5,799 bases of DNA from NCBI GenBank assembly GCA_018812885.1, contig JAHJCW010000143.1, positions 1 through 5,799 of the forward strand, written 5' to 3'. The notes below the pieces were generated by a model, which worked only from the letters and a program-made list of their open reading frames with translations, was not told where the DNA came from and searched no databases. This document shows positions 1-5,711 of this stretch, piece by piece. The first letter of the stretch is position 1, and every line of letters begins with the position of its first letter. Origin of the DNA: a bacterium (lineage in GTDB: Bacteria > Fidelibacterota > Marinisomatia > Marinisomatales > JAHJCW01). A program made the position numbers and the translations under genes.

Positions 1-1
1 A

Positions 2-343
2 ATTCCCTCCGCATTGTTGGAGAAACAATACACAATTCCTTGGATTGATCTAATACAACACAATATTGATGAGATCTACGAAGGCAAATCCGATATCAAT
101 CCTTATGGCGCAACCAATAAATCGGAATTCTTTGCGGTGATAAGTGAATATTTCTTTGAACGACCTGAATTATTGAAAGCCAAACATCCTAAGTTATACG
201 AATTATTGGAAGAAATCTTCAATCAGGAAATGACATCAAAAGTATTAAAGAAAAAATCAAAAAATATTGGCAGAAACGATCCCTGTCCTTGCGGCAGCGG
301 AGAAAAATTCAAAAGATGCTGTGGAAAAGAGCATTATAAGTAA
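2..343 (+). CDS. mtfA: MtfA-like M90 zinc peptidase with C-terminal SEC-C motif, 5' truncated by window edge
   Basis: This is the C-terminal part of a zinc-dependent peptidase of the MtfA (Mlc titration factor A, peptidase family M90) type. The reading frame is open to the left edge with no stop. The TTG codons at 14 and 17 lie inside the conserved domain, so the real start, and the HExxH motif expected of the family, are outside the window. Numbering from the TTG at 14, the stretch NPYGATNKSEFFAVISEYFF (residues 29-48) is the family's conserved tail. Its Y31 and E38, seven residues apart, match my recollection of the tyrosine and zinc-ligand glutamate of enterobacterial MtfA. After a Lys-rich linker (about 75-85) comes a SEC-C motif, C91-x-C93-x8-C102-C103, which binds zinc in SecA C-termini and many other proteins. 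Enterobacterial MtfA is cytosolic and is linked to the glucose repressor Mlc; that link should not be assumed here. The family call is firm; the substrate is unknown. Confidence 0.85.
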   Translation: MPSALLEKQYTIPWIDLIQHNIDEIYEGKSDINPYGATNKSEFFAVISEYFFERPELLKAKHPKLYELLEEIFNQEMTSKVLKKKSKNIGRNDPCPCGSGEKFKRCCGKEHYK

Positions 344-344
344 T

Positions 345-349
345 AGGAG
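345..349 (+). promoter_or_regulatory. Shine-Dalgarno site of the membrane methyltransferase gene
   Basis: AGGAG lies six bases before the ATG at 356, inside the 12-base gap after the upstream stop codon. It fixes the start of the next gene and fits coupled or co-transcribed translation with the peptidase gene. Confidence 0.8.
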
Positions 350-355
350 TTATAA

Positions 356-919
356 ATGGAAGGATTAACAGCAATTCATATTATTATTTTTAGTATTTTA
401 AGTATTCCTATATTCCTCTTTTCCAGACGTACAATTTTTAATGTAAAAAGTCATGGATTTTACCGCTTCTTTAGTTGGGAATGTATTTTGTGGTTATTAA
501 TAAATAATTATAGGTATTGGTTTTTTAATCCATTAAGTACTAAACAGATACTTTCATGGCTATTATTGATTTATTCATTAGTGCTAGTAATATTTGGTTT
601 TTTGTTAATGAAAAATATGGGAAAACCTCAAGATAACCGAAAAAATAATGAATTATTTAAATTTGAAAAGACCACAGAATTAATTGAAACAGGACTTTTC
701 AAATATATTCGCCATCCAATGTACGGTTCATTATTATTTTTGACTTGGGGAATATTTTTTAAGAATACAACAAATGTGCTTTTAATAGTATCCCTAATTT
801 CGTCAGTTTTACTTTATGTAACTGCTAAGATCGAGGAAAAGGAAAATATTGAATTCTTCGGGGAAGATTATAGTGATTATATGAAAAGAAGTAAAATGTT
901 TATTCCTTTCATTTTTTAA
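356..919 (+). CDS. Isoprenylcysteine/phospholipid methyltransferase-family membrane protein
   Basis: This 187-residue integral membrane protein has the C-terminal signature of the ICMT/PEMT methyltransferase superfamily: RHPMY at 119-123, followed after a hydrophobic hairpin by two glutamates (E160, E161) and an FGEDYSDY stretch (168-175) ending in IP (183-184). In this superfamily these parts form the S-adenosylmethionine pocket next to the membrane. Hydrophobic segments are visible near residues 5-22, 41-51, 65-85, 124-136 and 140-157. The start is supported by a good ribosome site. By hand count about 145 of 560 bases are G or C (about 26%), well below the OPT and dinB genes downstream, which suggests a different history or weaker selection. 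Bacterial members act on varied lipids or small molecules, and the substrate here cannot be told. The family call is strong; a true protein isoprenylcysteine substrate is unlikely in a bacterium. Confidence 0.85.
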   Translation: MEGLTAIHIIIFSILSIPIFLFSRRTIFNVKSHGFYRFFSWECILWLLINNYRYWFFNPLSTKQILSWLLLIYSLVLVIFGFLLMKNMGKPQDNRKNNELFKFEKTTELIETGLFKYIRHPMYGSLLFLTWGIFFKNTTNVLLIVSLISSVLLYVTAKIEEKENIEFFGEDYSDYMKRSKMFIPFIF

Positions 920-932
920 AATGCAGTATAGT

Positions 933-937
933 AAGGA
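933..937 (+). promoter_or_regulatory. Ribosome site supporting the TTG start at 948
   Basis: AAGGA ends ten bases before the TTG at 948. An in-frame TAA at 939-941 rules out any start further upstream, and later starts would remove the HGGPG motif, so the TTG is the best start for the hydrolase gene. Confidence 0.55.
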
Positions 938-947
938 ATAATATACA

Positions 948-1731
948 TTGAAAAATTTTCGTGTATATGGAAACCCGCCTTATCCTGTTGCCGTGATACA
1001 CGGTGGTCCTGGTGCCGCAGGTGAAGTTGCTCAGGTTGCTAAAGAACTATCTAATGAATTTGGTGTTCTTGAACCACTCCAGACAACTGATACTATAGAA
1101 GGACAGATTGCCGAATTAAAATACGTTTTAGATATAAATGCTAAGTTACCAATTACATTGATCGGATTTTCTTGGGGGGGCTTGGTTATGTTATATTTTT
1201 ACTGGAAAATATCCTGATTTAATAAAAAAATTGATTCTTATCAGTAGTGGTCCATTTGAGGAAAAATATGCAGCAGACATAGAAAATATTAGAATGAATA
1301 GATTGTCAGCGGGTGAGAGAATTGAAGTTGATTCATTATATCAAAAGTTAAATAATGATGAAATAACTAACACAGCTGATGTGTTCCAACGCTTTGGTGA
1401 ATTATTTTCAAAAGCTGATGCTTATAACCCAATGAAAGATAATTCTGATGAAATCAATTACGATTTTAATATTTATAATAGTGTATGGAACGAAGCAGCT
1501 AAAATGCGGAAAAGTGGTTCACTCCTCAAGATTGGCAAGCAGATAAAATGCCCGGTAGTTGCCATGCATGGTGATTACGATCCACATCCCTCTAAAGGTG
1601 TGCAAAAGCCGCTATCGAAAATGTTAAATGATTTTCGATTTATATTAATTGAAAATTGTGGTCATAAGCCATGGCTTGAAAAACAAGCGAAAGATAAATT
1701 TTACAAAATTCTTAAAATGGAAATTATATAG
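948..1731 (+). pseudogene. Alpha/beta hydrolase, split by a one-base frameshift in a G tract
   Basis: The two parts together form one alpha/beta-hydrolase-fold protein. The first frame (948-1217, TTG start) carries the oxyanion-hole motif HGGPG (residues 18-22) and the nucleophile elbow GFSWG with Ser75 (codon 1170-1172). It then leaves the family pattern and stops at 1217. The second frame (used from about 1180, stop ending at 1731) carries the acid in HGDYDPHP (probable catalytic Asp, codon 1579-1581) and the histidine in CGHKPW (codon 1663-1665). Dropping one G from the seven at 1174-1180 joins them cleanly, giving GFSWGAWLCYIFTGKYPDLI and a 260-residue protein of ordinary length for the fold. 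All triad residues survive and neither half shows further damage, so this is a recent lesion, a phase-variable state or a base-calling error. The substrate is unknown; a proline iminopeptidase-like or small esterase role is possible but unproven. Confidence 0.85.
1174..1180 (+). other. Homopolymer of seven Gs at the frameshift point
   Basis: Seven consecutive Gs directly follow the nucleophile serine codon and a TT. A tract of six would restore a single 260-codon frame. Runs like this are common sites of polymerase slippage and of sequencing length errors. Confidence 0.9.
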
Positions 1732-1760
1732 TAAATTTTAACATCATATTTTGAATAATA

Positions 1761-1765
1761 AGGAG
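1761..1765 (+). promoter_or_regulatory. Shine-Dalgarno site of the NifX/NafY-like gene
   Basis: AGGAG with a seven-base spacer before the ATG at 1773; it confirms that start. The 41-base gap before this gene is AT-rich and shows no hairpin. Confidence 0.8.
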
Positions 1766-1772
1766 TTGAAAA

Positions 1773-2159
1773 ATGGAAAATGGAAGAATTGCCGTACCTT
1801 CAAATGGAACCGGAGGATTGAATAGCACAAGGTCAGGTCATTTTGGTCATTGTGATGTCTTTACCTTGGTAGATGTTGAAAATGGTAATATCAAAAATGA
1901 ATCTACAGTATCAAATCAGGAGCATGGGCATGGTGGTTGCATGGTACCCGTAAATCTATTAGCCTGGCATGCTGTAAATGCATTGATTGTCGGTGGAATT
2001 GGCAGGCGTCCTCTTGAAGGATTTGCCCAAGTCGGGATAGATGTTTATTTTGACTCGGTCAATCCGGACGTTAAGACTGTTGTAGAAAATTTAATTGCGA
2101 ATAAATTAGAAAAAATCTCGTTGGATCAAACCTGTGGTGGCGGGGGAGATTGTCACTAA
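1773..2159 (+). CDS. NifX/NafY-type dinitrogenase Fe-Mo cofactor family protein
   Basis: This 128-residue protein matches the small, stand-alone members of the dinitrogenase iron-molybdenum cofactor biosynthesis fold. Visible landmarks are the N-terminal strand RIAVPS (5-10), HFGHCDVF (23-30), the His/Gly/Cys stretch HGHGGC (51-56), the loop GGIGRRPLEGF (74-84), and a C-terminal tail CGGGGDCH (121-128). In nif clusters such domains carry iron-molybdenum cofactor or its precursors. Stand-alone proteins of this size are widespread in organisms without nitrogenase, where the role is poorly known but probably involves an Fe-S or other metal centre. The histidines and cysteines here are plausible ligands. 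No nif gene is present in the window. The protein lies 26 bases before the OPT transporter and may share its transcript. The family call is strong; the cofactor and function are inference. Confidence 0.85.
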   Translation: MENGRIAVPSNGTGGLNSTRSGHFGHCDVFTLVDVENGNIKNESTVSNQEHGHGGCMVPVNLLAWHAVNALIVGGIGRRPLEGFAQVGIDVYFDSVNPDVKTVVENLIANKLEKISLDQTCGGGGDCH

Positions 2160-2170
2160 ATCATAATTAA

Positions 2171-2185
2171 ATGACTAAAAAATAA
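2171..2185 (+). other. Four-codon open frame abutting the OPT start codon
   Basis: ATG ACT AAA AAA TAA ends directly against the ATG of the transporter gene at 2186, in the same frame. There is no purine-rich ribosome site between the previous stop and 2186, so a ribosome terminating here could re-initiate. It may also be chance in AT-rich sequence. Confidence 0.3.
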
Positions 2186-4114
2186 ATGCTTGTGAAAAAA
2201 GAAAGTAGTACTGCTCACAGTCCGTATATACCTGCCTCAGAAAGTCCTTTAGAATTCACATTAAAAGCTGTAATTACCGGAATAATATTTGGAATTTTAT
2301 TCGGAGCAGCAAATGCTTATCTTGGTTTGCGTGCCGGATTAACGATATCAACATCAATTCCGGTTGCGGTAATGACGGTAGCGGCATTTAGGGCATTGAG
2401 TACAATTGGTAAAAATGGCACAATCTTGGAAGCCAACATTTCTCAAACGGTCGGTTCGGCATCAAGCTCGCTCGCAAGCGGAGTAATTTTCACGTTACCG
2501 GCATTATTCCTATGGGGATTTGATCCGTCATTAGTCCAAATGACCCTTTTAGCGATGTTTGGTGGCATGCTTGGCATCTTGTTCATGATTCCGCTAAGGC
2601 GCTTCTTAATCGAGCGTGAGCACGGTATATTGCCCTATCCTGAAGGCACTGCTTGTGCCGAAGTACTTATCGCAAGCGAAGTCGGCGGAAGCCGTGCTAA
2701 AAATGTATTCATAGGTCTTGGAGCTGGAGCATTTTTCAAATTTATTTTTAGCTGGTTAAAGTTATTTCCAAGCGATATTCATTTTAAAATACCTTTTTTA
2801 AGAAAAGGGGAATTAGCAGTTGATATGTCCGCTGCCTTATTTGGTGTAGGATATATTCTTGGTCCTCGCATATCGACAATAATGGTCGGCGGTAGTTTGC
2901 TTTCATGGGTAATAATAATTCCGGTTATTGCATATTGGGGGACAGGACAAACCATACCGCTCTATCCTGAAGCATCCATGCTAATAAATGACATGAGCGC
3001 GAGTTTAATTTGGACGCGTTATGTAAGATATATTGGAGCAGGCGCTGTAGCAGCGGGTGGAATAATTACTTTAATAAAAAGTATTCCCACTATGCTCGAA
3101 AGTTTTAGAATAGGAGCAAAACAGTTTAAAAACAGATTGGATAATGCATCAATAAAAATTCCACGGACAAGTCAAGACATACCGCTGCAATATGTTCTAT
3201 ATGGTGTAATATTTATTATAGTAGGCATGACGGTAGTACCGTACGTTTTTGGACCAATTACTAACATTGGAATGAAATTTATCGGTGCCATACTTATTGT
3301 CATATTTGCTTTCTTCTTTGTAACTGTATCATCTAGAATAGTTGGACTTGTTGGCGTCACTTCAAATCCTACTTCAGGTATGACAATCGCCACATTGTTA
3401 GGCACAAGTGCCATATTTCTTGCTCTTGGATGGACAGGAGATATCGGTAAGACAGCAGCTATAACAGTGGGTTGTGTGGTCGCTATTGCGGCATCAATTG
3501 CGGGAGATACATCACAAGATCTAAAAACCGGGTTTCTACTTGGGGCTACTCCTAAAAAGCAACAAATTGGAGAATTACTTGGTGCTTTTACATCAGCAAC
3601 CTTTGTGTGTTTATCTGTAATTCTTTTGGATAAAGCATACGGTTTTGGTACCGTAGAATTACCGGCTCCACAGGCCACTTTAATGAAATTGGTGATTGAA
3701 GGTGTTCTCGATAACGCGTTACCTTGGGCATTGGTTGGAATAGGAGTTGTAATAGCCCTTGTAGTTGAATTAATGCATATTCCTAGCTTGCCATTTGCAG
3801 TTGGTGTATATCTACCGGTTGCAACTATGATGACAGTATTTTTAGGAGGTTTGTTGAGGCATTTTATGGAAAAAACATCTAAATCCGATGAGGAAAAGGA
3901 TAAGCGACGTGAACACGGAATATTGTTTGGTTCTGGCTTAGTTGGGGGTGAGGGATTGCTTGGAGTTGCAATAGCGGGAGTTGCGTTCTATTACGGACGG
4001 GCACCGCGCGGAATTGGCGAAGAGTGGGCAGGAGCTTTTGCCCCATTTTTGGGATTAACTGCATTTGGATTATTGGCATACATCTTTATTAATCGTATAA
4101 AATCCACAAAATAG
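2186..4114 (+). CDS. OPT-family oligopeptide transporter
   Basis: This 642-residue polytopic membrane protein belongs to the bacterial branch of the oligopeptide transporter (OPT) family, secondary carriers of small peptides or, in the YSL branch, metal chelates. Family landmarks are AYLGLRAGLTIS (44-55) in the first membrane segment, the re-entrant-like ILEANISQTVGSASSSLASG (80-99), ILPYPEGTACAEVL (148-161), NPTSGM (394-399), AGDTSQDLKTGFLLGATPKK (439-458) and PSLPFAVGVYLP (533-544). About a dozen or more hydrophobic segments alternate along the chain, and a charged loop near 562-577 probably faces the cytosol. The length is normal and the last segment is complete (619-635). An in-frame TAA directly precedes the ATG; a GTG at 2192 is an alternative start. 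No clear Shine-Dalgarno site is seen. The stop lies 6 bases before dinB. The substrate cannot be read from sequence. Confidence 0.93.
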   Translation: MLVKKESSTAHSPYIPASESPLEFTLKAVITGIIFGILFGAANAYLGLRAGLTISTSIPVAVMTVAAFRALSTIGKNGTILEANISQTVGSASSSLASGVIFTLPALFLWGFDPSLVQMTLLAMFGGMLGILFMIPLRRFLIEREHGILPYPEGTACAEVLIASEVGGSRAKNVFIGLGAGAFFKFIFSWLKLFPSDIHFKIPFLRKGELAVDMSAALFGVGYILGPRISTIMVGGSLLSWVIIIPVIAYWGTGQTIPLYPEASMLINDMSASLIWTRYVRYIGAGAVAAGGIITLIKSIPTMLESFRIGAKQFKNRLDNASIKIPRTSQDIPLQYVLYGVIFIIVGMTVVPYVFGPITNIGMKFIGAILIVIFAFFFVTVSSRIVGLVGVTSNPTSGMTIATLLGTSAIFLALGWTGDIGKTAAITVGCVVAIAASIAGDTSQDLKTGFLLGATPKKQQIGELLGAFTSATFVCLSVILLDKAYGFGTVELPAPQATLMKLVIEGVLDNALPWALVGIGVVIALVVELMHIPSLPFAVGVYLPVATMMTVFLGGLLRHFMEKTSKSDEEKDKRREHGILFGSGLVGGEGLLGVAIAGVAFYYGRAPRGIGEEWAGAFAPFLGLTAFGLLAYIFINRIKSTK

Positions 4115-4120
4115 AATTTT

Positions 4121-5227
4121 ATGATGGATGATAATTCCATTAGAGCAATAATTCATTTAGATCTTGATGCTTTTTTCTGCTCGGTAGAAGTGCTTAATAA
4201 TCCTAAACTTAGCGGTAAACCAATTGTCGTTGGCGGGAAACCTGAACAGCGCGGTGTAGTTGCTGCAGCTTCATATCCGGCGAGGAAATTTGGTATTCAT
4301 TCGGCTATGCCAATGAGCAGAGCAATGCGATTGTGCAAAGAACTAATAATCCTACCGCCCAATTTTAAGTCATACAGAACATATTCCATGATTGTGATGA
4401 AAATATTAGAACAAGAAGCTGACCTAGTTGAGCAAATTAGTGTTGATGAAGCGTTTATGGATGTTACCTCCCGAATTTCTGATTGGAACGAAGCGGTAAA
4501 TATTGCCAAGAAGCTACAGAATAAGTTATCTGCCAATATTGGATTGTCCTCTTCAATTGGTGTGGCAACGAATAAAATGATAGCAAAAATAGCTTCCGAT
4601 TACGATAAACCAAATGGACTAACCATAGTAATGCCGGGAGAGGAAAAATCGTTCCTGTTTCCTTTGAAACCGCTAAAAATATCCGGCATTGGTCCAAAAA
4701 TAGCAGAAAAATTATCTGAAATGAACGTCAATACAATCAGAGATTTATCTAAGATCCCACATAATATATTAGAAGCAAAATTTGGGAAAATCGGTATTGT
4801 GATGGCACAGTGGGCACAAGGTATCGACAATCGACCAGTACAAGTATCAAGAGAAATAAAATCAATAAGTAATGAGCGAACTTTTGCTAAGGATATCAGT
4901 TCAAAAAATGAATTGATAATGATATTAACGCAATTATGTGAAAAAGTTGTTAACCGATTAACAGATAATAAACTAAAAGTAAAAAGAGTATTTATTAAAC
5001 TTAGGTATTATGATTTTGATACACACACAACTCAAAGATCGCTATCGGAGCCAACCGATTCACTTGATATAATTATAGATGTGGCAAAGGAATTGTTTAC
5101 ATTCGCTTGGACAGATAAAAAACCAATTCGTTTGCTGGGAGTAGGAGTAAGTAATTTTGATGATGAGAAGTCAGGGCAAACAGAGCTTTTCTACAATGTT
5201 TCACGCAAAGCCGCTATTACTGACTAA
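4121..5227 (+). CDS. dinB: DNA polymerase IV (Y-family translesion polymerase)
   Basis: DinB copies damaged templates with low fidelity in the cytosol. The 368 residues show the Y-family order. The palm has HLDLDAFF (12-19) with the metal-binding D14 and steric-gate F19, then SVDEAFMDVT (107-116) with D109 and E110. The conserved SSIGVATNKMIAKIASD stretch spans 144-160, followed by KPNG (163-166). A thumb helix-hairpin-helix is at SGIGPKIAEKL (188-198), and the little finger covers roughly 243-345. A clamp-binding motif QTELF (353-357) follows. All key catalytic residues are present. Only 11 residues follow the clamp motif, whereas many homologues have a longer basic tail there. ATG codons at 4121 and 4124 are both possible starts; neither has a clear ribosome site. 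The 6-base gap to the transporter suggests a shared transcript. No LexA-type operator was recognised, so SOS control is not shown. Confidence 0.95.
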   Translation: MMDDNSIRAIIHLDLDAFFCSVEVLNNPKLSGKPIVVGGKPEQRGVVAAASYPARKFGIHSAMPMSRAMRLCKELIILPPNFKSYRTYSMIVMKILEQEADLVEQISVDEAFMDVTSRISDWNEAVNIAKKLQNKLSANIGLSSSIGVATNKMIAKIASDYDKPNGLTIVMPGEEKSFLFPLKPLKISGIGPKIAEKLSEMNVNTIRDLSKIPHNILEAKFGKIGIVMAQWAQGIDNRPVQVSREIKSISNERTFAKDISSKNELIMILTQLCEKVVNRLTDNKLKVKRVFIKLRYYDFDTHTTQRSLSEPTDSLDIIIDVAKELFTFAWTDKKPIRLLGVGVSNFDDEKSGQTELFYNVSRKAAITD

Positions 5228-5356
5228 AAAGAAGAGAGGGATAATGGGAGAAATGTTGAATGTTGAGTTTTAAATTTTGAATTAAAAAATGAAAGAATTA
5301 ATGCAAAAAACCGGACTACTAATCTCTAACCCCTGATTTTTGAACCCTGAAAATTA
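5228..5356. other. dinB-yciH spacer, no clear promoter or terminator
   Basis: The first 28 bases are purine-rich with no periodic pattern; from 5256 onward the spacer is occupied by the heptad array described separately. No stem-loop followed by a T run was found. Two tiny frames (ATG at 5244, 9 codons; ATG at 5289, 15 codons) look like chance. Confidence 0.6.
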
Positions 5357-5360
5357 ATGA
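5256..5360 (+). repeat. Degenerate 7-base periodic array (YTRANNN) running into the yciH start
   Basis: Cut into consecutive 7-base units from 5256, 11 of 15 units begin with YTRA. The first block has TTGAATG, TTGAGTT, TTAAATT, TTGAATT (5256-5283). One isolated unit, TTAATGC, lies at 5298. The second block has CTAATCT, CTAACCC, CTGATTT, TTGAACC, CTGAAAA and TTAATGA (5319-5360). The two blocks are 63 bases apart, exactly nine units, so they share one phase. The last unit contains the ATG of yciH. Every YTRA unit holds a TAA or TGA, and because 7 leaves remainder 1 modulo 3, each block stops all three forward frames. The pattern is read directly; any role is inference. It resembles in style the short tandem heptamers reported from cyanobacteria, without shared sequence being shown. 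Confidence 0.7.
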
Positions 5361-5680
5361 AAGATAAAATTGTATATTCCACTGACCCGGATTTTTTGAT
5401 TCACAACGAAATAAACGAAATAAACGAAAAATTATTATCGGAAGAACAAAATCTTAGAATATGGTTGGAAAAACGTCCGGGGAATAAAATTGTTAGTATT
5501 ATTCGAGGATTTATTGGAACTGAGAGTGAATTAAAAGATTTAAGTAAATTAGTGAAAAAACGGTGTAGCGTAGGTGGCTCGGTGAAAGCCGGAGAGATAA
5601 TTATTCAAACAAAAGATAGACAAAAATTGTTGCAAATACTAAATAATTTAGGTTATTTTGCAAAATTGAGTGGTGGATAA
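5357..5680 (+). CDS. yciH: SUI1/eIF1-like translation factor, YciH family
   Basis: This 107-residue protein is the bacterial counterpart of eukaryotic eIF1. The SUI1 domain occupies about residues 43-107: strand KIVSIIRGF (44-52), helix SELKDLSKLVKKRC (57-70), the diagnostic SVGGSVKAGEIIIQ (71-84), helix DRQKLLQILNNLGY (87-100) and the terminal KLSGG. In this family the basic loop before the first strand and the GGSVK turn contact the small ribosomal subunit; E. coli YciH is reported to affect start selection and stress-time initiation. The N-terminal third is acidic and carries a short NEI tandem. The length is normal. The ATG lies inside the heptad array and has no Shine-Dalgarno site, so its initiation may be leaderless, A/U-driven, or start elsewhere; no other in-frame start before the domain looks better. 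The family call is strong. Confidence 0.9.
   Translation: MKDKIVYSTDPDFLIHNEINEINEKLLSEEQNLRIWLEKRPGNKIVSIIRGFIGTESELKDLSKLVKKRCSVGGSVKAGEIIIQTKDRQKLLQILNNLGYFAKLSGG
5405..5431 (+). repeat. In-frame 9-base tandem repeat inside yciH
   Basis: The unit AACGAAATA occurs twice in a row (5405-5413, 5414-5422) and is followed by a near copy differing at the eighth base (5423-5431). It encodes Asn-Glu-Ile, Asn-Glu-Ile, Asn-Glu-Lys (residues 17-25). The unit keeps the reading frame, so copy-number changes would lengthen or shorten the N-terminal region without disrupting the SUI1 domain. Confidence 0.75.
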
Positions 5681-5700
5681 AAATTTAAATGACGTTAAAA

Positions 5701-5705
5701 AAGGA
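5701..5705 (+). promoter_or_regulatory. Shine-Dalgarno site of the partial secreted-protein gene
   Basis: AAGGA with a six-base spacer before the ATG at 5712 supports that start. The gap from the yciH stop to this ATG is only 31 bases and shows no terminator. Confidence 0.65.
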
Positions 5706-5711
5706 TAAAAC

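Noticed and set aside
1732..1772. Possible Bacteroidota-type promoter (a TATTTTG-like string) before the NifX-like gene
   Set aside because: The string is one base short of the TAnnTTTG consensus and no matching upstream TTTG element at the right distance could be fixed in this short gap.
1773..2159. Evidence for nitrogen fixation
   Set aside because: Stand-alone proteins of this fold are common in organisms without nitrogenase, and no other nif gene is present in the window.
3172..3678. Long open frame of 168 codons on the - strand
   Set aside because: It lies wholly inside the OPT gene, whose + strand protein carries clear family motifs across the same bases. The - strand translation shows no recognisable domain and there is no ribosome site; it is a shadow frame.
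3879..4079. 66-codon - strand open frame at the end of the OPT gene
   Set aside because: It is antisense to the conserved charged loop and last membrane segments of the transporter; no independent support.
4297..4830. Three overlapping - strand open frames inside dinB
   Set aside because: They overlap conserved polymerase coding sequence, show no domain and have no ribosome sites.
5244..5273. Nine-codon frame after a purine-rich stretch, ATG at 5244
   Set aside because: The purine-rich GAGAGGG is too close to the ATG for a good ribosome site and the peptide has no recognisable feature; it overlaps the heptad array.
5289..5336. Fifteen-codon frame in the dinB-yciH spacer
   Set aside because: No ribosome site, and it ends in one of the stop codons of the heptad array; expected by chance in AT-rich DNA.
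5681..5711. Intrinsic terminator after yciH
   Set aside because: The gap is A-rich, with no GC-rich stem and no following T run on the + strand.
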